Origin: Microbacterium sp. ProA8
GTDB taxonomy: Bacteria > Actinomycetota > Actinomycetes > Actinomycetales > Microbacteriaceae
DNA length: 64,000 bases
Assembly: GCF_039905635.1 (NCBI RefSeq)
Contig: NZ_CP157000.1
Location: 868,001-932,000 of the forward strand
Reading direction: 5' to 3'
The number at the start of each line of letters is the position of its first letter. The stretch's first letter is position 1. This document shows positions 25,360 to 34,684 of the stretch, one piece after another. The notes beneath the pieces are model-generated. The model made no database searches. It saw nothing but the letters and a program-made list of their open reading frames with translations, and was not told the origin of the DNA. A program made the position numbers and the translations under genes.

Positions 25360-28300
25360 ATGAAGATCGAGCAACGACGCGGCGTCCGTCGCGTGATCGG
25401 AACCCTGACGGCGTTGGTCTTGGCGGCGTCCGGGTCACTCGCCGCGGTGCAGCCGGCGGCGGCTGCAACCGTCGCGCCGATCGCTCCGCCCGAGATCATC
25501 AGCACAGTGAGTGACGCCGGTTTCGCCCACCCGGGCGTCGGGTTCACCGCGGACCACCTCGAGAACATGCGTACTCAGGTGCTCGACGGTGTGGATCCCT
25601 GGGCGAGCTACTACGACGCCATGACCCAGACGAAGTACGCGGCCCGCACGTTCGTGCCCGAGAACGCGAAGGACGCCACCGACGCCCCGAAGAACGACGC
25701 GTACGCGAGCGCCGGCATGCGCTCCAGCGCACTGCGCGACAGCCTCGGCGCGATGGCGCAGGCGCTCGAGTACGTCGTCACCGGCGACGAGCAGTACCGC
25801 GCGAACGCGCTGCACGTGCTGCGCACGTGGAGCAACCTCGACCCGGCCAAGTACGCCTACTTCGCCGACGCGCACATCCACACCGGCGTGCCCCTCTACT
25901 ACATGCTGATCGCCGCCGAGGTGGTGCGGGGCACCGATGCCGCGAGCGACTCGCTCAACGGCTACGACCTGCGCTGGACCGACGAGGACCAGCAGCGCCT
26001 CGAGGACAATCTCGTGCGTCCCGTGCTCGACACGTTCCTGTACTCCCCGAACCGGCTGTGGAACCAGCACCTCTACGGCGTGATCGGCATGGTGGCGGCC
26101 GCCATCTTCCTCGACGACGCCGACCTCTATGCGGAGCGCGTGGAATGGTTCACGGTGAACGCGGGCTACGAGAGCGAGCATGACCTGTACGGCGGAGACG
26201 TCAACGGCGCCCTCGCCTCGCTCTTCCGTGAGGTTCCCGCCGACGCGCCGGGCAACACCACGGGCGCGCCGTTCGTGCAGCACATGGAGATGCTGCGCGA
26301 CCAGGCCCACGGCCAGGGGGACGTCGACATCTTCGTCGCCCTCGCGCGCCTCGTCGACAATCAGGGCACGATGCTCGACCCCGTCGCCGGCACCGTCTCG
26401 ACTGCACCTGACGCGGTGTCGCCCTACCGGTTCCTCGACAACCGCATCCTCGCCGGCGCCGACACCTTCGGCGCGTTCATGATGGGGGAAGAGGTGCCGT
26501 ACATCCCCGCGACCGAGGGCGGCGCGATCTCGCAGGCCTATCGCGGCCGGCTGCAGGACCCGATGAGCGAGGCGTATCTGCAGTATCGCTATGTCGCCGG
26601 CGTCGACGTCGAGGCCGAGGCGCCCCACGTCGCCGAGCTCTACGCCCACCGCGACGGGCCGCTGTACTACTACGGCGCCGCCGTCCAGAACTTCTGGAAC
26701 GACCGCGGATCCGACTACACCGCTGCCGAGTACTGGGTGGCGTTCCCGCGCGAGCTCGCCGACGTGCCGGGCGCGGCCGCACCGCTCGCCGACGGCCTGG
26801 AGCTCTCGGTGGGAAGCTTCGGCACGCCGCTCGGCGGGGGAGCGCAGCGCGACACGGACGAGGACGGCACCTCGTTCATCCGCCTCGACGCGGCGGCGGA
26901 TGACGCGCAGCTCGCCGTGCGGCGTGCGGTGTGGGCCGACAGGACGAAGGCCTCCCTGGTCGGCATCAAGCTCCGCAGCGACGGGGTCGCACGGTTTCAG
27001 GTCGCGCGCACAGCGCAGGAACAGCAGTACGAAGAGATCGTCGTGCCTGACACGGACGGCCAGTGGCGCTATGTCTGGCTCGACGTGAACGCCGAAAAGG
27101 CGCCCGGCGCCGTCGGCGACAACATCGTGTTCCTGAAGGCCACGGGCTCGGATGCCGTGGTCGACGTCGCCGGCGTGCTGGCACAGGCGAACGGCGTGCT
27201 CACTCCGCCCGTGTTCGGCGACGCTCCCGCCGTGGAGGTCATGGCCGTCGCGGGCGAGCCGTGGACGCGGGCCTTCCCGACCACGGACGCCGGTGGGGGC
27301 GAGGTGCAGCTGGAGTTGCAGAACGCGCCCGCGGGCGCCGAACTCGCCGGTGAGACCGTCAGCTGGACGCCCTCGCAGAGCGGCACGGCCGACATGGTCG
27401 TCGTCGCGTCCGATGCGACGACCGTGACGGCTCTTCCCGTCGCGGTCACCGTCGCCCCGAACCGCGCGGCGGCGATCGGCAAGCTCCTCGAGCGCATCGA
27501 GGGTGGCTCGGAGCTGTACACGACGGAGACGTGGCAGCCGGTGGAGAATCTCGAGACGCAGGCGCGTCAGGTCCGCAAGACCGCGAGCCCGGCGGAGTTC
27601 GCCGACCTGCTCGCCCGGCTGGGCGATGCGATCGCCGAGCTGCAGCTGCTCAACCCGCGGCTGCCGGACGGCTCCCTCGACTACACCGGCATCGTGACCG
27701 CTCCGGCGCTGAGCACGTCGCAGCTCCGGGTGCTCGCAGACGGCGACAATCAGACGACGTGGGGCGATCAGCGGGTGGCCGGCATCGCCTTCGACTTCGG
27801 GCCGGGCTTCCGCGTCTCCGCCGACGCGTTCGGAATCCAGGCGCGCGACGCGTTCCCCAACCGGGCCGAGGGCACCAATGTGTACGGCTCCGACGACGGC
27901 GCGACCTGGACACTCCTCACGCAGCACCCGAATGCCGGAGAGGATGCCGCCGTCGAGTGGATCCCGGTGCGGGACGAGGTCCGCGACCAGCGGTACCGGT
28001 TCCTGAAGTTCCAGGTCGACGAGCCGGGGGTGCCCTCGGATCCGGCGTACCCGGGCATCTGGAGCATCGCCGACATCAGGATCGACGGGGTGCGCAGCGA
28101 GGCGACCGGTGCCATGGACACGGTCACGATGTCGTCGTCGGACGGCGTGGCCGGCCGGGTGGTGGCCGGCGACCGCGTCGAGCTGCGGATGACAGGCCCG
28201 GCGGGCAACACCGGGGTGCAGGTGACGCTGCTCGGAGAACCCGCGCAGGTCACGTCTCCCGCCCCCGGCGAGTGGGTGGCCTCGGCGGCCGTGCCCGCCG

Positions 28301-28857
28301 CAGCCCCGGCCGGCGCCGCGGTCACCTTCACCATCGCCTTCACGACGCCGGACGGCAGGACGGCCGACCCCGTCGCCGCGACGACCGACGGCTCGAAGCT
28401 GTTCCTGTCCACCGACGAGGGACTGCTCGACGATGCGTTCCGCGGCGCTACCGTGCTGCGTCCAGACGGCGTCGTCGATGCCGCGTGGACCCAGTACACG
28501 GCGAAGATGTTCGACGGCGATGCCACGACGCACTCCGACACGCGCCTGAACGCGGGCACCTACGGGAACGTGTGGGACTTCGGCACCGATGCCCGTGTGA
28601 CAGTCACGGGCGCCGAACTGCTCGTGCGGCAGGACGGGTACGGCACCTCCCGCATCGCCGACATGCGCCTGGAGGGGTCGAACGACCTGAAGACGTGGAC
28701 CCGTCTGACTCCGGGCGTTCCCGCGAAGACGCTCGAGTGGCAGCGGTGGCCGGTGCAGGGGCAGGCTGCGTACCGCTACATCCGCATCGCGAACGGGCAG
28801 ATCCTCGGTGTCGCCGAGCTCCGGCTGTTCGGCAGCGTGGTGCCGTTCTCCGGCTGA
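25360..28857 (+). CDS. large secreted alginate-lyase-like protein with discoidin-type domains
   Basis: This 1165-residue protein has a signal peptide (basic N-terminus, hydrophobic core, cleavage after AAAA near residue 35). Residues about 45-440 resemble the alpha/alpha-toroid alginate lyase domain: AGMRSSALRDSLGAMAQALEY, ADAHIHTGVPLYYMLIAAE, NRLWNQHLYGVIGMVAAAIF. Next come a beta-rich region, an Ig-like putative domain near 640-710, and two carbohydrate-binding discoidin-like stretches (about 795-920 and 1040-1165). No sortase motif or anchor is seen, so it is probably released. The start ATG 25360 has AGGAAGAG upstream. Substrate is unknown; a uronate-containing plant or algal polymer fits the neighbours. 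Confidence 0.75.
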   Translation: MKIEQRRGVRRVIGTLTALVLAASGSLAAVQPAAAATVAPIAPPEIISTVSDAGFAHPGVGFTADHLENMRTQVLDGVDPWASYYDAMTQTKYAARTFVPENAKDATDAPKNDAYASAGMRSSALRDSLGAMAQALEYVVTGDEQYRANALHVLRTWSNLDPAKYAYFADAHIHTGVPLYYMLIAAEVVRGTDAASDSLNGYDLRWTDEDQQRLEDNLVRPVLDTFLYSPNRLWNQHLYGVIGMVAAAIFLDDADLYAERVEWFTVNAGYESEHDLYGGDVNGALASLFREVPADAPGNTTGAPFVQHMEMLRDQAHGQGDVDIFVALARLVDNQGTMLDPVAGTVSTAPDAVSPYRFLDNRILAGADTFGAFMMGEEVPYIPATEGGAISQAYRGRLQDPMSEAYLQYRYVAGVDVEAEAPHVAELYAHRDGPLYYYGAAVQNFWNDRGSDYTAAEYWVAFPRELADVPGAAAPLADGLELSVGSFGTPLGGGAQRDTDEDGTSFIRLDAAADDAQLAVRRAVWADRTKASLVGIKLRSDGVARFQVARTAQEQQYEEIVVPDTDGQWRYVWLDVNAEKAPGAVGDNIVFLKATGSDAVVDVAGVLAQANGVLTPPVFGDAPAVEVMAVAGEPWTRAFPTTDAGGGEVQLELQNAPAGAELAGETVSWTPSQSGTADMVVVASDATTVTALPVAVTVAPNRAAAIGKLLERIEGGSELYTTETWQPVENLETQARQVRKTASPAEFADLLARLGDAIAELQLLNPRLPDGSLDYTGIVTAPALSTSQLRVLADGDNQTTWGDQRVAGIAFDFGPGFRVSADAFGIQARDAFPNRAEGTNVYGSDDGATWTLLTQHPNAGEDAAVEWIPVRDEVRDQRYRFLKFQVDEPGVPSDPAYPGIWSIADIRIDGVRSEATGAMDTVTMSSSDGVAGRVVAGDRVELRMTGPAGNTGVQVTLLGEPAQVTSPAPGEWVASAAVPAAAPAGAAVTFTIAFTTPDGRTADPVAATTDGSKLFLSTDEGLLDDAFRGATVLRPDGVVDAAWTQYTAKMFDGDATTHSDTRLNAGTYGNVWDFGTDARVTVTGAELLVRQDGYGTSRIADMRLEGSNDLKTWTRLTPGVPAKTLEWQRWPVQGQAAYRYIRIANGQILGVAELRLFGSVVPFSG

Positions 28858-28860
28858 CAT

Positions 28861-28901
28861 CGGCGGCGAGGGGTTGGTCCAGAACCGGCCTCTCGCCGCC
28901 G
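28861..28901 (+). terminator. terminator of the alginate-lyase-like gene
   Basis: Arms at 28861-28877 (CGGCGGCGAGGGGTTGG) and 28885-28901 pair over 17 positions including three G-U pairs around a 7-nt loop, starting 3 nt after the stop. Confidence 0.65.
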
Positions 28902-28968
28902 CCCCGGACGTCGGCCGCGGCATCCGTCGGCACGAAGTCTCCGGCTCCGCTCCGCGCAGGCGCACCCA

Positions 28969-28974
28969 TAGGCT
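28969..28974 (+). promoter_or_regulatory. -10 box TAGGCT of the second lacI gene, leaderless
   Basis: TAGGCT ends 6 nt before the ATG at 28981. Initiation 6-7 nt downstream would put the start codon at the 5' end of the mRNA. Confidence 0.5.
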
Positions 28975-28980
28975 GAAGGC

Positions 28981-30039
28981 ATGCCCACAGGTGCGACTCC
29001 CGGCAGCGGACGCGCGCGGGTCAGCGACGTCGCCGCCGCAGCCGGCGTCTCGCCGACCACCGTCTCGCACGCCCTCAGCGGCGCCCGGGCCGTCAATGCC
29101 GAGACCCGCGAACGGATCCTGGCGGTCGCACGCGAGCTGGGGTACGTCCCCGACCGGGTCGCGAGCGGACTGCGCCGGCGCCGCACCGGCGTCGTGGGTC
29201 TGATCGGCGACGACCTGGCCGCCACGCCCTTCGCCGGGCGGATCATCGAGGGCGCACGACGCGCCGGCCTGGAGCGGGATGTGCTGCTCATGGTGGCCGA
29301 GAGCGGCGGTGAGGCGGAGGCGGAGCGCGACCTCGTCGCCCGCTTCCTCGCGCAGCGCGTCGACGGGCTCCTGATCGCGCGGATGTACCACCAGCGCGTC
29401 GATCGACCGGCGGTACCCGACGACGTGCCCGTCGTTCTCGTCGACGCCGCTCCGGAGCCGGGCTGGGAGGTCGACGCGGTGGTGCCCGACGAGGCGCAGA
29501 TCGCCACCTTGGCATGTGAGCGGCTCATGAGGGAGGGCCACCGCGAGGTCGCGTACATCGGCACGGTCGACGAGTCCCGCGCGGCCCGAGGTCGCCTGAT
29601 CGGCGTGCGCTCTGCCCTGGGCGACGCGGGCATCGCCCTCGGCGACGGCCGACTCGAGTTCTGCTCCTCGGATGCGGCGGGCGGACGGGAAGCGGGCGGC
29701 CGGCTGCTCGATCAGCCGGCGCCGCCGACGGCCGTCATCTGCTTCAACGATCAGATCGCGATGGGCGTGATGCAGGCGGCGACGCGGCGCGGCATCCCGG
29801 TTCCGGCCGGACTCTCGATCGTGGGCATCGACGATCTGCATCCGGTCGCCGACGCCCTCGACCCGGGGCTCACCACGATCGCGCTGCCGCACGACGGCAT
29901 GGGCCGCTGGGGGATGACGCGCCTGCTCGACCGTATCGACGGCACGGCGCCGCCCCTCGGCGACGGCCTTCACCTGGTGCGCGGCTGGCTCGTCGAGCGT
30001 GCATCGGTCGCCGCGCCGCCCACCCGCCCGCCCCGCTAG
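28981..30039 (+). CDS. LacI-family transcriptional regulator
   Basis: This 352-residue regulator has helix-turn-helix RVSDVAAAAGVSPTTVSHAL (residues 12-31) and a sugar-binding domain ending in LTTIALPHDGMGRWGM. It resembles the LacI protein at 33599 along its length (shared IALPH-x-x-MGRW and IS-V-G-DD segments), so the two are paralogues and this one probably also senses fructan or sucrose products. Its stop shares bases with the convergent GH32 stop (CTAG, 30036-30039). No dyad was found in its own promoter. Confidence 0.87.
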   Translation: MPTGATPGSGRARVSDVAAAAGVSPTTVSHALSGARAVNAETRERILAVARELGYVPDRVASGLRRRRTGVVGLIGDDLAATPFAGRIIEGARRAGLERDVLLMVAESGGEAEAERDLVARFLAQRVDGLLIARMYHQRVDRPAVPDDVPVVLVDAAPEPGWEVDAVVPDEAQIATLACERLMREGHREVAYIGTVDESRAARGRLIGVRSALGDAGIALGDGRLEFCSSDAAGGREAGGRLLDQPAPPTAVICFNDQIAMGVMQAATRRGIPVPAGLSIVGIDDLHPVADALDPGLTTIALPHDGMGRWGMTRLLDRIDGTAPPLGDGLHLVRGWLVERASVAAPPTRPPR

Positions 30040-31691
30040 TCGCGCTCGGGCGCGCGTGCGACCGGTGCGACCCGCAGCGGCGTGAGGCTCGCGTCCGACA
30101 CGACGACGTCACCCCGGGCGCCCTCGAGCAGCAGCCCACGCTCGCCCGCGGTCCCGAAGGTCGCCATGGTGAGCGCGGCCTCGCCCCCGCCCGCGAACAC
30201 CTCGATCGAGGCGGCATCGACGACGATGTCGAGCTCGATCCGCCCGTCCGTCGGCTCCGCTGGTGCGGTGCGCACCTGCCGGTACGCGTCGGGCATGCTC
30301 CCCGCGACCGCGTCGGAGTCCCGTGTCGCGAAGGCGACCTGCCGATCGAAGTCGTAGCCGACGGTTGCGAAGCCGCCGTCGCCGGTCTGGACCTTGACGC
30401 GCAGCTCGCCCGCTTCGCCCGAGGCATCGAGCCGTACCCGGTAGGCCCCGGATGCCGGCACCTCCAGCTCCACGGTGCTGTCGGCGGCGAGCCGCATGTC
30501 GTCGATGGGCTGCGGCTCGCCCTCGAGGGACTCGAGCTCGGCCGCGGGACTCGAGCGCAAGGTGGCTCGCCCTCGTTCGGAGCCGAGCGTGATCGTGCGG
30601 ACGATCGAGTCGGATCCGCCGTGCCACTCCTCGGTCGGGAACCGGTCCGCGTACGCCCAGTTGTTCATCCATCCGATGCTGTAGCGCGTCGCGAGTCGCT
30701 CCTCCTCCCCGAGCCGCGGGTCGTCCCACGTGACCGCCGCGTAGTAGTCGGGTCCGTGATCGAGCCACTGGTGGCCGGTGCCGTCGGCGACGAAGCGCTC
30801 GCCGTCCCACTCGCCGACCCAGTACGCGGTGCCGGTGGTCATGCCCTCGGCCGCGCCGTTGGCGCCTGCGACGAGCACCCATCGCACGTCGTCGGCATCT
30901 CCGCCCACCGACATGGGGAACAGGTCCGGGCACTCGAGCACTCCGAGCCCGGTGGTGGCGAAGTCGGACGTGTAGGTCCACTCGCGCAGGTTCGGCGATG
31001 TGTAGAAGCCGATCCGGTCGTGCTCGGCGAGCGCCATCACCCAGTGCCGGGCCGACTCGTCCCAGAACACGCGGGGATCGCGCCAGTCGGCCACGCCGGG
31101 GTTGTCCATCACCGGGTTGCCGTCGTACGACTCGAAGCTGTACCCGTCGTCGCGCGAGAAGAACAGCGACTGCCGCTGCACGCCGTCCACCTGCTGTGTG
31201 ACCAGGGCGATCACCGCGCCGGCGCCGAAGCCGGCGGTGCCTTCCTCGTCGACGACGGCCGTGCCCGTCCAGATGTCGCCGAGGCCGTTGGCGTACTTCT
31301 CGATCGCGACCCCTTCGTCCTTCCAGTGCACGAGGTCGGTCGAGGTCGCGTGGTACCAGGCCGTGCCGTTCCCGTCGGGATAGTCGGCGTTGTAGAGGTA
31401 GTAGTAGTGCCACACGCCGTCAAGGAGGAACGGTTTCTGGGGGTCGTTCATCCAGTTCTCGCCGGGCGTGATGTGGATCCCCGGCCGATGCGGTGACCAG
31501 TCCGCCGGTCGCTCGGTCGCACCGGCCGACGGCGCGGCCGGCGAGGGAGCCGTCTCCGCCACCTTCCCCCGGGGGAGGCCGATGGCCAGCACCGCGACCA
31601 CTGCCACGGCCAGCACCGCGAGCGCGGCGGCGACGGCGATCACGACGGAGCGTCGGCGGCGGGGCGTGAAGGGGATGTCGCCTTCGGGCAT
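30036..31691 (-). CDS. membrane-anchored GH32 fructan hydrolase (levanase type)
   Basis: This 551-residue enzyme has a basic N-terminus and one helix (residues 15-39) without a clear cleavage site, so it is probably anchored with its catalytic part outside. GH32 residues: nucleophile D83 in WMNDPQKP, D205 in WRDPR, acid/base E253 in ECPDLF; a beta-sandwich domain follows from about 400. ATG 31691 is chosen because GGAAGG precedes it; the ATG 15 nt upstream has none. It lies downstream of levansucrase, as endolevanase levB follows sacB in Bacillus subtilis. Endo- versus exo-action is not decided by sequence alone. Confidence 0.88.
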   Translation of the reverse strand: MPEGDIPFTPRRRRSVVIAVAAALAVLAVAVVAVLAIGLPRGKVAETAPSPAAPSAGATERPADWSPHRPGIHITPGENWMNDPQKPFLLDGVWHYYYLYNADYPDGNGTAWYHATSTDLVHWKDEGVAIEKYANGLGDIWTGTAVVDEEGTAGFGAGAVIALVTQQVDGVQRQSLFFSRDDGYSFESYDGNPVMDNPGVADWRDPRVFWDESARHWVMALAEHDRIGFYTSPNLREWTYTSDFATTGLGVLECPDLFPMSVGGDADDVRWVLVAGANGAAEGMTTGTAYWVGEWDGERFVADGTGHQWLDHGPDYYAAVTWDDPRLGEEERLATRYSIGWMNNWAYADRFPTEEWHGGSDSIVRTITLGSERGRATLRSSPAAELESLEGEPQPIDDMRLAADSTVELEVPASGAYRVRLDASGEAGELRVKVQTGDGGFATVGYDFDRQVAFATRDSDAVAGSMPDAYRQVRTAPAEPTDGRIELDIVVDAASIEVFAGGGEAALTMATFGTAGERGLLLEGARGDVVVSDASLTPLRVAPVARAPERD

Positions 31692-31730
31692 GACGGATCC
31701 TTCCATGGTGGTTCGGGTGGGGATGCGGCG

Positions 31731-31770
31731 GACGGATGCCTCGGCACGAGGCCGTGCCGAGGCATCCGTC
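31731..31770 (-). terminator. hairpin after levansucrase, CGGATGCC type
   Basis: Perfect 18-bp arms (31731-31748, GACGGATGCCTCGGCACG, and 31753-31770) enclose 4 nt, starting 16 nt after the levansucrase stop and before the GH32 start. It may end most levansucrase transcripts or limit read-through into the levanase gene. Confidence 0.65.
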
Positions 31771-31786
31771 GTTTCTGCAGTTCCGG

Positions 31787-33403
31787 TCAGCGCAGCGTCT
31801 TCTCGTTGCCGCCGGGGTTGATGTTGATGTTCGCCGGGATATCGGCGTAGCCGCCGAGTCCGCCGGTGCCGTACGAGTAGTCGACCGCCGAAGAGGCGCC
31901 GTCGATGTCGATCTTGACCGTCGGCGCGAGCGTGCCGCCGCGGCGGAAGTCGCCCTCGGTGCCGATCGTGTCGATGAAGGACTGCACGAGTCCACCGGGC
32001 ATCACGTAGTGCGAGTACGCCTGGAAGTGCCCGATCGGCTGGTTGAAGTCCGGGGCGAAGGGCTGTCCGCCCGCGAAGTTCAGGTTCGTCGGGTTGCCGA
32101 GTGCGAGGCCCGAGCCGGCGTTCATCGGCTCGTAGTCGCTGCGGATGCCGTCGCCGACGAAGCCGTAGACGCCCTCAGGACCGTCGATGCCATTCGCGAA
32201 CGTGCCGCGGTGGCTGATGGTGAAGAGGTAGTACTTGCCGTCCTTCATGTAGATCTGCGGGCGCTCGGTCTGGTCGGTGACGCAGTTCGCCGACAGGATG
32301 GGCGGGAGGAACTCCCACTCGGTGAGCTCCTCGTTCTTCGCCTTCGCCAGGCCGACGTTGCCGATCTGGTACGTGGCGCCCGAGGCGTTCACCTGCTCGA
32401 CCGTCTCTGCGAAGGGATCTCCCTCGCGGTAGCCGAGGTCCTCCTCGGTGCACGTCGCGCTCTCGCGGGGCATGGCGGAGTTGCCCTCGAAGACCATGAA
32501 GGTCTCGCCGGGGTGGGCCGGGTCCTCGAAAGTGAACGGGTCGCGGAAGTTGAAGAACTCGTTCTGCGCACCGGTCTGGTAGTACGTGCCATCGGCCTGC
32601 AGCAGGTCGGTGACCTCGTCGAATCCGGTCAGCTTCACGCCGTTCTTGTTCGCGTGCACCTTCCCGACGCTGAGTGCGATGCGCGGGTCGTACGGCTTGC
32701 GGTTGCTGCCGTCCTCGTTGCGGTAGAACGCGACGTCCGTGAAGAACAGCTTGATCTCGCCGCCCTTCGAGATGCGCGCCGAACCCGACCACTGGGTCTG
32801 GTGGCTGTACGACTGATCGGGGAAGATCCTGCCCGTCACTCCCTCGTCGAAGACGAGGCCGCCGTACGTCCAGCCGCCGTTCTCAGGCCGCTCTTCGGCA
32901 GGGAGGCCGGCGGGGCGGTAGAAGTAGCCGATCTTCGCGAAGACATGACGCTCGTCGAACACGAGGTTGCGGTCGGCCACGAGCGAGAAGATGATCTCCT
33001 GGCCGTTGACGCTGTACTGGTTCGCGTCCTCATCGGTCAGCGGCCACGAGTCCCAGACCCAGACCTCCTCGTTGCTCATGTCGGGGAAGTCCTGCGGAAC
33101 CGCGGGCATCGTGAGCTCGGCGGGCATCGAGTTCTGCTTCGAGCCGGCGGTCGGGTCGGACAGCCGCTTGAGCTGCCGCGCGTCCGCCCGGGTCCACTTG
33201 GCGGTGAAGTCGTCTTCGGGGGCATAGGCCTCCTGGGTGTGGACGGTCGGCTCAGGTCCGTCCTGGAGGTCGGGCAGAGCCGTTGCGGTGGTGGAGCCGA
33301 CGGCGGCAGCGGCGGGCAGGCCGACCAGTGCCGACACCGCGACGGCGGCGGCCGTGACGCCGCCGGTCAGGATGCGCCTGAGGCGCTTCGGGGGAGTGTT
33401 CAT
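31787..33403 (-). CDS. GH68 levansucrase (secreted)
   Basis: This 538-residue enzyme would split sucrose and polymerise fructose into levan outside the cell. The signal peptide spans about residues 1-35 (RLRRIL, then a hydrophobic core, GLPAAAA). GH68 residues are clear: nucleophile D118 in VWVWDSWPL, transition-state stabiliser D288 in FNFRDPF, acid/base E380 in QTERPQIYM, and WSGSA near 205. ATG 33403 lies behind AAGGAG; a longer in-frame opening upstream crosses the operator and is not translated. Inulosucrase activity is the alternative. A perfect 24-bp operator sits just before the ribosome-binding site. Confidence 0.93.
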   Translation of the reverse strand: MNTPPKRLRRILTGGVTAAAVAVSALVGLPAAAAVGSTTATALPDLQDGPEPTVHTQEAYAPEDDFTAKWTRADARQLKRLSDPTAGSKQNSMPAELTMPAVPQDFPDMSNEEVWVWDSWPLTDEDANQYSVNGQEIIFSLVADRNLVFDERHVFAKIGYFYRPAGLPAEERPENGGWTYGGLVFDEGVTGRIFPDQSYSHQTQWSGSARISKGGEIKLFFTDVAFYRNEDGSNRKPYDPRIALSVGKVHANKNGVKLTGFDEVTDLLQADGTYYQTGAQNEFFNFRDPFTFEDPAHPGETFMVFEGNSAMPRESATCTEEDLGYREGDPFAETVEQVNASGATYQIGNVGLAKAKNEELTEWEFLPPILSANCVTDQTERPQIYMKDGKYYLFTISHRGTFANGIDGPEGVYGFVGDGIRSDYEPMNAGSGLALGNPTNLNFAGGQPFAPDFNQPIGHFQAYSHYVMPGGLVQSFIDTIGTEGDFRRGGTLAPTVKIDIDGASSAVDYSYGTGGLGGYADIPANININPGGNEKTLR

Positions 33404-33426
33404 TTCTGGAGCTCCTTCGAGATCAG

Positions 33427-33450
33427 GTGATGCAAATCGATTTGCATCAC
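33427..33450. promoter_or_regulatory. 24-bp perfect palindromic LacI operator before levansucrase
   Basis: GTGATGCAAATC is followed directly by its exact reverse complement. It lies 23 nt before the levansucrase ATG on the minus strand. A weak -10-like CACTAT lies just upstream of it, so a bound repressor would block transcript start or elongation. The AAATCGATTT core recurs at 33566. Confidence 0.75.
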
Positions 33451-33525
33451 CCCTCCATAGTGACACGGACCGGACGATCGCGCATGTCGGCCGTTCGGGG
33501 GACAGCGGCTGCGACGACACGGTGC

Positions 33526-33581
33526 TTGACGCGACGCCGGTCGTCGGTTCATAATCGACCCGTTCGATAAATCGATTTACC
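33526..33581 (+). promoter_or_regulatory. promoter and operator of the fructan lacI-ABC operon
   Basis: TTGACG (33526-33531), 18 nt, CATAAT (33550-33555) is a strong promoter. GATAAATCGATTTACC (33566-33581) contains the perfect dyad TAAATCGATTTA just downstream of the expected start, sharing its core with the levansucrase operator. The LacI protein at 33599 most likely binds both. Confidence 0.7.
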
Positions 33582-33598
33582 ACAATGGAGTGCACAGC

Positions 33599-34684
33599 AT
33601 GGCGAGGGCCCGGATCTCAGACGTGGCGGCGGCAGCCGGCGTCTCGGTGACGACGGTGTCGCTCGTCATGAACGATGTGGAATCGCGCATCTCGGACGAG
33701 ACGCGGCAGCGGGTGCGCGAGGCCGCGCGGGCAATCGGGTACGCGCCGAGTTCGGTCGCCCGCGGACTGCGCACGCAGCAGACCCGGACCGTCGGCCTCA
33801 TCTCGGACCAGATCGCCACGACCCCGTTCGCCGGCGACATGCTCGCCGGCGCGCAGGACGCCGCGCGAGAGAACGGCTACCTCGTCTTCCTCATCGACAC
33901 CGGCGGCGACAGCGTGATCGAAGCGGATGCGATCCGCGCGCTCACCGCCCAACAGGTCGACGCGCTCATCTACGCGTGCATGTGGCATCAGGTGGTCCCG
34001 GCTCCGACCGGGCTGCCTGCGGGGGCGGTCTTCCTCGACTGCCGGCCGGAGGGCGGGGGCTTCCGCTCCGTCGTCCCCGATGACCGCGCCGGGGGTGCAG
34101 CGGCCGTGCGTCAGCTGGTCGCCGCGGGGCATCGGCGCATCGCCTACATCGACACCGACGACACTCCCATCGCGTCGGCCCTGCGCCACGAGGGCTACCT
34201 CGAAGTCCTCGCCGAGAACGGCATCCCCGTGGATCCCTCGCTCCACGTGCACGGCGAGACGACCGCCCGCGGCGGGCGCGCCGCGTTCGAACAGCTGCTC
34301 GAGCTCCCCGAGGAGCAGCGCCCCACCGCGATCTTCTGCTTCAACGACCGCATGGCGGCCGGCGTGTACATCGCCGCGCACCGCCGCGGCCTCGACATCC
34401 CGCGGGACCTCTCGATCGTCGGCTACGACGATCAGCAGCTCGTCGCCGCAGAACAGGATCCCCCCCTCACAACCATCGCCCTGCCCCATTACGACATGGG
34501 CCGCTGGGCGATGGAGGTCGCGCTCGGCGTCCGCGCAGAGGGGGATGAGGACGCCACGCACCTCATGGAGTGTCCCGTCATCCGACGAGACTCCGTAGGC
34601 CCGCCGCCGGCGCAAGTCGCCAAACCGAACCGGCGACGGGCTTCACACACCGAGAGGCCGCCGGAGGCGGCCACCGATCGGTGA
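33599..34684 (+). CDS. LacI-family regulator of the fructan locus
   Basis: This 361-residue repressor has helix-turn-helix RISDVAAAAGVSVTTVSLVM (residues 5-24) and a sugar-binding domain. ATG 33599 has GGAG 8 nt upstream and is preferred over GTG 33590. The C-terminus carries about 25 extra basic and polar residues beyond the usual end. It is first in a run with the ABC importer, fructokinase and two glycosidases. Paired AAATCGATTT operators in front of it and of levansucrase make it the likely repressor of both; a fructose or fructo-oligosaccharide inducer is inferred. Confidence 0.88.
   Translation: MARARISDVAAAAGVSVTTVSLVMNDVESRISDETRQRVREAARAIGYAPSSVARGLRTQQTRTVGLISDQIATTPFAGDMLAGAQDAARENGYLVFLIDTGGDSVIEADAIRALTAQQVDALIYACMWHQVVPAPTGLPAGAVFLDCRPEGGGFRSVVPDDRAGGAAAVRQLVAAGHRRIAYIDTDDTPIASALRHEGYLEVLAENGIPVDPSLHVHGETTARGGRAAFEQLLELPEEQRPTAIFCFNDRMAAGVYIAAHRRGLDIPRDLSIVGYDDQQLVAAEQDPPLTTIALPHYDMGRWAMEVALGVRAEGDEDATHLMECPVIRRDSVGPPPAQVAKPNRRRASHTERPPEAATDR

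Noticed and set aside
25435..29973. Open frame of 1512 codons on the minus strand
   Set aside because: It lies opposite the alginate-lyase-like and lacI genes, is Arg/His/Gly-rich with no motif, and follows from high third-position GC. The plus-strand genes have signal peptide, motifs and ribosome-binding sites.
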